Positions 38,881-41,888 of a DNA stretch of 41,888 nt are shown piece after piece (the stretch's first letter is position 1; every line of letters starts with the position of its first letter). Made by a program: the position numbers and the translations under genes. The notes beneath the pieces were generated by a model, which saw only the letters and a list, made by a program, of their open reading frames with translations, searched no databases and was not told the origin of the DNA. Source of the DNA: Lachnospiraceae bacterium (GTDB taxonomy: Bacteria > Bacillota > Clostridia > Lachnospirales > Lachnospiraceae); assembly GCA_024692715.1 (NCBI GenBank), contig JAILMH010000010.1, forward strand, positions 1 through 41,888, in the 5' to 3' direction.

Positions 38881-39825
38881 ATGAGCAATACTAAACAGTG
38901 CAGCGCTAAATATTCAGGAATAGGCGGACAGGCAGTAATGGAAGGCGTTATGATGCGCAACATGGAAAAATTTGCTGTCGCAGTTCGCAGACCTAACGGA
39001 GAAATTGCCGTTGTAAAGGACGAATATAAAGGAGTCGGCCCTAAAGCGGTATATAAAATGCCTTTTATCAGAGGTGTGTTTTCATTTGTAGATTCCCTTG
39101 TACTTGGTATGAAAACACTGAATCTTTCCAGTGATTTCTATATGGAAGATGAAAATGGTGCGAAGGAGGAAAAGACAGCAGGAGATTCTGTGATGAGCGG
39201 AGTTATCATGGCGGTGGCTATGATGCTTGCTATCGGTCTTTTTATGGTACTTCCCTACTTTGCGTCATTATTGTTTAAGAAATGGATAACTGAGCCGCAT
39301 CTGCTGGCCCTTGTTGAAGGTGTCATCCGAATGGCGCTCTTTGTATGCTATATTCTGGCAATTTCAAAGATGGAAGATATCAAGAGGGTTTTCATGTATC
39401 ATGGTGCGGAGCATAAATGTATCAACTGTATCGAGACAGGCCATGATCTCACAGTGGAAAATGTAAGAGCTGCTTCGAGAGAGCACAGAAGATGCGGTAC
39501 GAGCTTCCTTTTATATGTTATGGTCATTTCTATCCTGCTATTTGCAGTGATCCAGGTTTCTAATCCATTGATGAAGGTAGTTCTTCGAATCGTGCTCATT
39601 CCGGTGATAGCGGGAATTTCTTTTGAATTTATCCGACTTGCCGGAACAAGTAATAACCGCTTTGTGAGAATGCTTTCTGTTCCTGGACTTATGATGCAGA
39701 AGCTGACAACTGCGGAGCCGGATGATAAAATGATTGAAGTCGGTATTGCTTCGGTCGAGGCTATATATGACTGGAGAAAATATCTTGAAGAGAATTTTCC
39801 GGACAGACAGGCAGAGGCAATTTGA
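38881..39825 (+). CDS. DUF1385 membrane protein (YqhQ family)
   Basis: A 314-residue protein of unknown function. The family start GIGGQAVMEGVMMRN is clear, followed by FIRGVFSFVDSLVLGMK. Four membrane helices are visible (about 100-130, 142-163, 205-225, 235-255). The conserved YHGAEHKCINCIETG and HRRCGTSFLL segments contain His and Cys, suggesting a metal site. AAGGAG is well placed. Its place between rpmE and prmC-prfA is common in clostridia, but no link in function is known. Confidence 0.9.
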   Translation: MSNTKQCSAKYSGIGGQAVMEGVMMRNMEKFAVAVRRPNGEIAVVKDEYKGVGPKAVYKMPFIRGVFSFVDSLVLGMKTLNLSSDFYMEDENGAKEEKTAGDSVMSGVIMAVAMMLAIGLFMVLPYFASLLFKKWITEPHLLALVEGVIRMALFVCYILAISKMEDIKRVFMYHGAEHKCINCIETGHDLTVENVRAASREHRRCGTSFLLYVMVISILLFAVIQVSNPLMKVVLRIVLIPVIAGISFEFIRLAGTSNNRFVRMLSVPGLMMQKLTTAEPDDKMIEVGIASVEAIYDWRKYLEENFPDRQAEAI

Positions 39826-39851
39826 GAAATAAAGAATAGGTAATAGATATA

Positions 39852-40694
39852 ATGACATTTGAAGAAGCTTATAGAGAGGGTATAAAAAAACTTAAGGATG
39901 CAGGTGTACAGGACAGTGATGTGGATGCACGCCTCCTTCTTGAGTTTGTGTCAGGAAAGGACCGTACCTTTTTACTTGTCCATGGCTCGGACATGATAGA
40001 AGATGATATATATGCAGAATACGACGAACTGATAGAAAAGAGAGCTTCACATATTCCGCTTCAGCATATTACGAAAAAAGCTGATTTTATGGGACTTGAG
40101 TTTGAAACGGCTCCAAACGTGCTGATTCCGAGATTTGATACGGAATTTCTGGTGGAAGAGGCTATGCGCTATGTTGAAGATGGTTCCAGGATCCTTGATA
40201 TGTGTACAGGTTCTGGCTGTATTTTGTTATCATTAATGAAATATAAAAATGATATAGTTGGTACGGCAGCAGATATTTCAGATGACGCTCTTGCTCTGAC
40301 AAAGAGAAATGCTGAAAAACTCGGCGTTTCTCCTGAGATAATTAAGAGCAGCATGTTCGAAAATATCACAGGTGAGTTCGACTACATCGTTTCAAATCCG
40401 CCATATATCCCTTCTGACGATATCGAAGGGCTTATGAGCGAAGTACGGGACCATGATCCGCGTCTTGCTCTCGACGGAGGCAAAGACGGGCTCGAATTCT
40501 ATCGTATTATTGCGAATGAGGCTGGAAAATATCTTGTTCCGGAAGGAAAGGTATTTGTCGAGATCGGTTACGATCAGGGAGATGCTGTTAAGGCATTGTT
40601 TGAAGAAGCGGGCTTTATAGATGTGGAAGTCCTTAAAGATTATGCAGGAAATGAAAGGGTTGTTAAATGTTCGAAAAACTGGAAGACACGGTAA
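39852..40694 (+). CDS. prmC: Release-factor glutamine N5-methyltransferase
   Basis: Methylates the Gln of the GGQ motif in release factors, here RF1 encoded immediately downstream. Signatures: N-terminal helical domain, [45 protein letters not shown] and the substrate-binding NPPYIP. Length 280 is normal. The Shine-Dalgarno sequence is weak (AATAGGTAATAG). It overlaps prfA by 28 bases, coupling modifier and substrate. Confidence 0.95.
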   Translation: MTFEEAYREGIKKLKDAGVQDSDVDARLLLEFVSGKDRTFLLVHGSDMIEDDIYAEYDELIEKRASHIPLQHITKKADFMGLEFETAPNVLIPRFDTEFLVEEAMRYVEDGSRILDMCTGSGCILLSLMKYKNDIVGTAADISDDALALTKRNAEKLGVSPEIIKSSMFENITGEFDYIVSNPPYIPSDDIEGLMSEVRDHDPRLALDGGKDGLEFYRIIANEAGKYLVPEGKVFVEIGYDQGDAVKALFEEAGFIDVEVLKDYAGNERVVKCSKNWKTR

Positions 40695-41743
40695 TGAAAT
40701 ATGAGGAACTGAATCGGCTGCTGGCTGATCCGGCGACTGCCGCAGATTCCAATAAATATATGGAGCTCATGAAGGAGCATTCCTCGCTCACTCCTGTTGT
40801 TGAGGCTTATCTTAAGTATAAAAAAAATGAAGAGGCTAAGGCAGAGGCTTCTGAGATATTAAATGGTGAGGATGATCCGGAGCTTAGAGAAATGGCCAAA
40901 GAAGAGCTTAAAGAAGCTAAAGATTCTGAAGAGGAGCTTGTGCGTAATCTTAAGCTTTTACTGATCCCCAAGGATGCAGATGATGACCGCAACGTAATAG
41001 TTGAGATCAGAGCCGGTGCAGGCGGCGATGAGGCAGCTCTTTTCGCGGCACAGCTTTACAGAATGTATGTAAGATATGCAGAACGTCATAATTATAAGGT
41101 GCAGACAACAGATGTTGAATCTATCGGTATTGGCGGAATGAAATATGTAAGTTTCACAGTTACCGGAGTCGGAGCTTATGCACATCTTAAGTATGAAAGT
41201 GGTGTTCACAGAGTACAGAGAGTACCTGCCACAGAATCGGGAGGAAGAATACATACTTCTACAGTTACCGTGGCAATCATGCCGGAAGCTACAGAAGTAG
41301 AGGTAAATATCGATCCGAAGGATTGCAGGATAGATATCTTCCGTGCTTCAGGAAATGGCGGACAGTGTGTAAATACTACGGATTCTGCAGTCCGGCTTAC
41401 GCATATCCCGACAGGAATCGTTATTTCCTGCCAGGATGAGAAATCGCAGCTTCAAAATAAGGCGAAGGCATTTCAGGTGCTTCGTGCAAAGCTGTATTTT
41501 CTGGAAAAGACAAGACTTCATGAGGAAGAGGCCTCGCTTAGAAAAAGCCAGGTCGGAACAGGTGACAGATCTGAAAAGGTCAGAACCTATAATTTCCCTC
41601 AGTCACGTTTGACAGATCACAGAATCAATCTTACTATCTATTCGTTGGATAAGGTGATGGATGGGGATCTTGATGGAGTCATAGATGCTCTTACTGAAAC
41701 TGAGCAGGCAGAAAAACTTGCGGAGATGGATAACGAGTTATGA
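40667..41743 (+). CDS. prfA: Peptide chain release factor 1
   Basis: Recognises UAA and UAG stop codons and triggers peptide release. The codon-recognition motif PAT is in [14 protein letters not shown] and the catalytic GGQ is in [15 protein letters not shown]. Length 358 is normal. It starts inside prmC, whose product methylates the GGQ glutamine. The next gene begins with ATGATG overlapping the stop. Confidence 0.96.
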   Translation: MFEKLEDTVMKYEELNRLLADPATAADSNKYMELMKEHSSLTPVVEAYLKYKKNEEAKAEASEILNGEDDPELREMAKEELKEAKDSEEELVRNLKLLLIPKDADDDRNVIVEIRAGAGGDEAALFAAQLYRMYVRYAERHNYKVQTTDVESIGIGGMKYVSFTVTGVGAYAHLKYESGVHRVQRVPATESGGRIHTSTVTVAIMPEATEVEVNIDPKDCRIDIFRASGNGGQCVNTTDSAVRLTHIPTGIVISCQDEKSQLQNKAKAFQVLRAKLYFLEKTRLHEEEASLRKSQVGTGDRSEKVRTYNFPQSRLTDHRINLTIYSLDKVMDGDLDGVIDALTETEQAEKLAEMDNEL

Positions 41744-41888
41744 TGAAAATGAAATTTGCGGCACTGGCGGTGCTGACAATGTGCGCAATGGGGCTTACAG
41801 GCTGTGCCATTGGCACATCAAATAAAAATCTTGATACAGCGATGAAGTCGATAGAAAACAGTGACTATTCTTCAGCGCTCACTTCTCT
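41740..41888 (+). CDS. N-terminus of a putative lipoprotein (3' partial)
   Basis: An open frame runs to the window end from an ATG overlapping the prfA stop. It begins [19 protein letters not shown] and has a lipobox LTGC (Cys about 22), so it is exported and lipidated; the visible rest ([20 protein letters not shown]) resembles a repeat-like helical start. No family can be named from 49 residues. The site GGATAACGAG is weak; coupling to prfA is probable. Confidence 0.7.
   Translation, partial: MMKMKFAALAVLTMCAMGLTGCAIGTSNKNLDTAMKSIENSDYSSALTS

Noticed and set aside
1-41888. Search for mobile elements, CRISPR repeats, tRNA and rRNA genes
   Set aside because: Nothing with the expected repeats, transposase motifs or tRNA cloverleaf pattern was seen by eye; short or unusual examples could be missed.

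Overview
This window looks like chromosomal DNA of a low-to-moderate GC, anaerobic Firmicute, most likely a Lachnospiraceae member. The assignment rests on gene content: oxygen-independent (early cobalt) cobalamin genes, a rpmE-DUF1385-prmC-prfA block, MecA, LytTR signalling, a GLUG-repeat surface protein, AGGAGG-type ribosome sites and frequent TTG/GTG starts. No alignment was run. No rRNA, tRNA, CRISPR array, insertion sequence or phage gene was recognised. Coding density is high; the longest gene-free gaps are 3575-3838 and 9045-9270, and both hold promoters.

Layout. 1-3.6 kb: the end of a GLUG-repeat surface protein, a small unknown protein and a convergent FMN-dependent alpha-hydroxy-acid oxidase. 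3.7-6.8 kb: a tetrapyrrole trunk operon, hemC, a cobA-hemD fusion and cbiL, behind a good promoter and a terminator-like hairpin in its leader. 6.8-10.7 kb: a minus-strand feoA plus GGDEF/GGDEF-like/EAL pair, then a DUF4349 lipoprotein and a small partner. 10.8-16.6 kb: dus, then mnmA translationally coupled to a cysteine desulfurase, then minus-strand yolD-like, Y-family polymerase and ylmH. 16.7-19.3 kb: an AI-2E-family permease overlapping cbiP. 19.4-24.4 kb: two two-component systems, one LytTR/GHKL and one OmpR/HisKA. 24.5-34.7 kb: a tightly overlapping corrinoid operon: small unknown ORF, cobT, cobU, cobS, a short second CobU-like gene, cbiB, cobD, cbiC, cbiG, a cbiJ-cbiE-cbiT fusion, cbiA and a Cys-rich small protein. 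34.8-38.4 kb: mecA, a MetH-activation-like protein, a RamA/RACE-type ASKHA ferredoxin protein and a TtcA-like protein that has lost its PP-loop. 38.5-41.9 kb: rpmE, DUF1385, prmC, prfA and the start of a lipoprotein.

How it works together. HemC and HemD make uroporphyrinogen III, CobA makes precorrin-2, and CbiL, CbiG, CbiE/T, CbiJ, CbiC, CbiA, CbiP, CbiB, CobD, CobU, CobS and CobT carry out ring modification, amidation and nucleotide-loop assembly. Cobalt insertion (CbiK/CbiX), CbiD, CbiF, CbiH and the corrinoid adenosyltransferase are not in the window. The locus downstream of the corrinoid genes probably uses the cofactor: a RACE-type activator is flanked by two proteins related to known enzymes but missing their signature substrate-binding motifs. 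That four-gene group (34842-38445) is my best candidate for a poorly described system, plausibly reductive reactivation of a split B12-dependent methionine synthase or another corrinoid protein.
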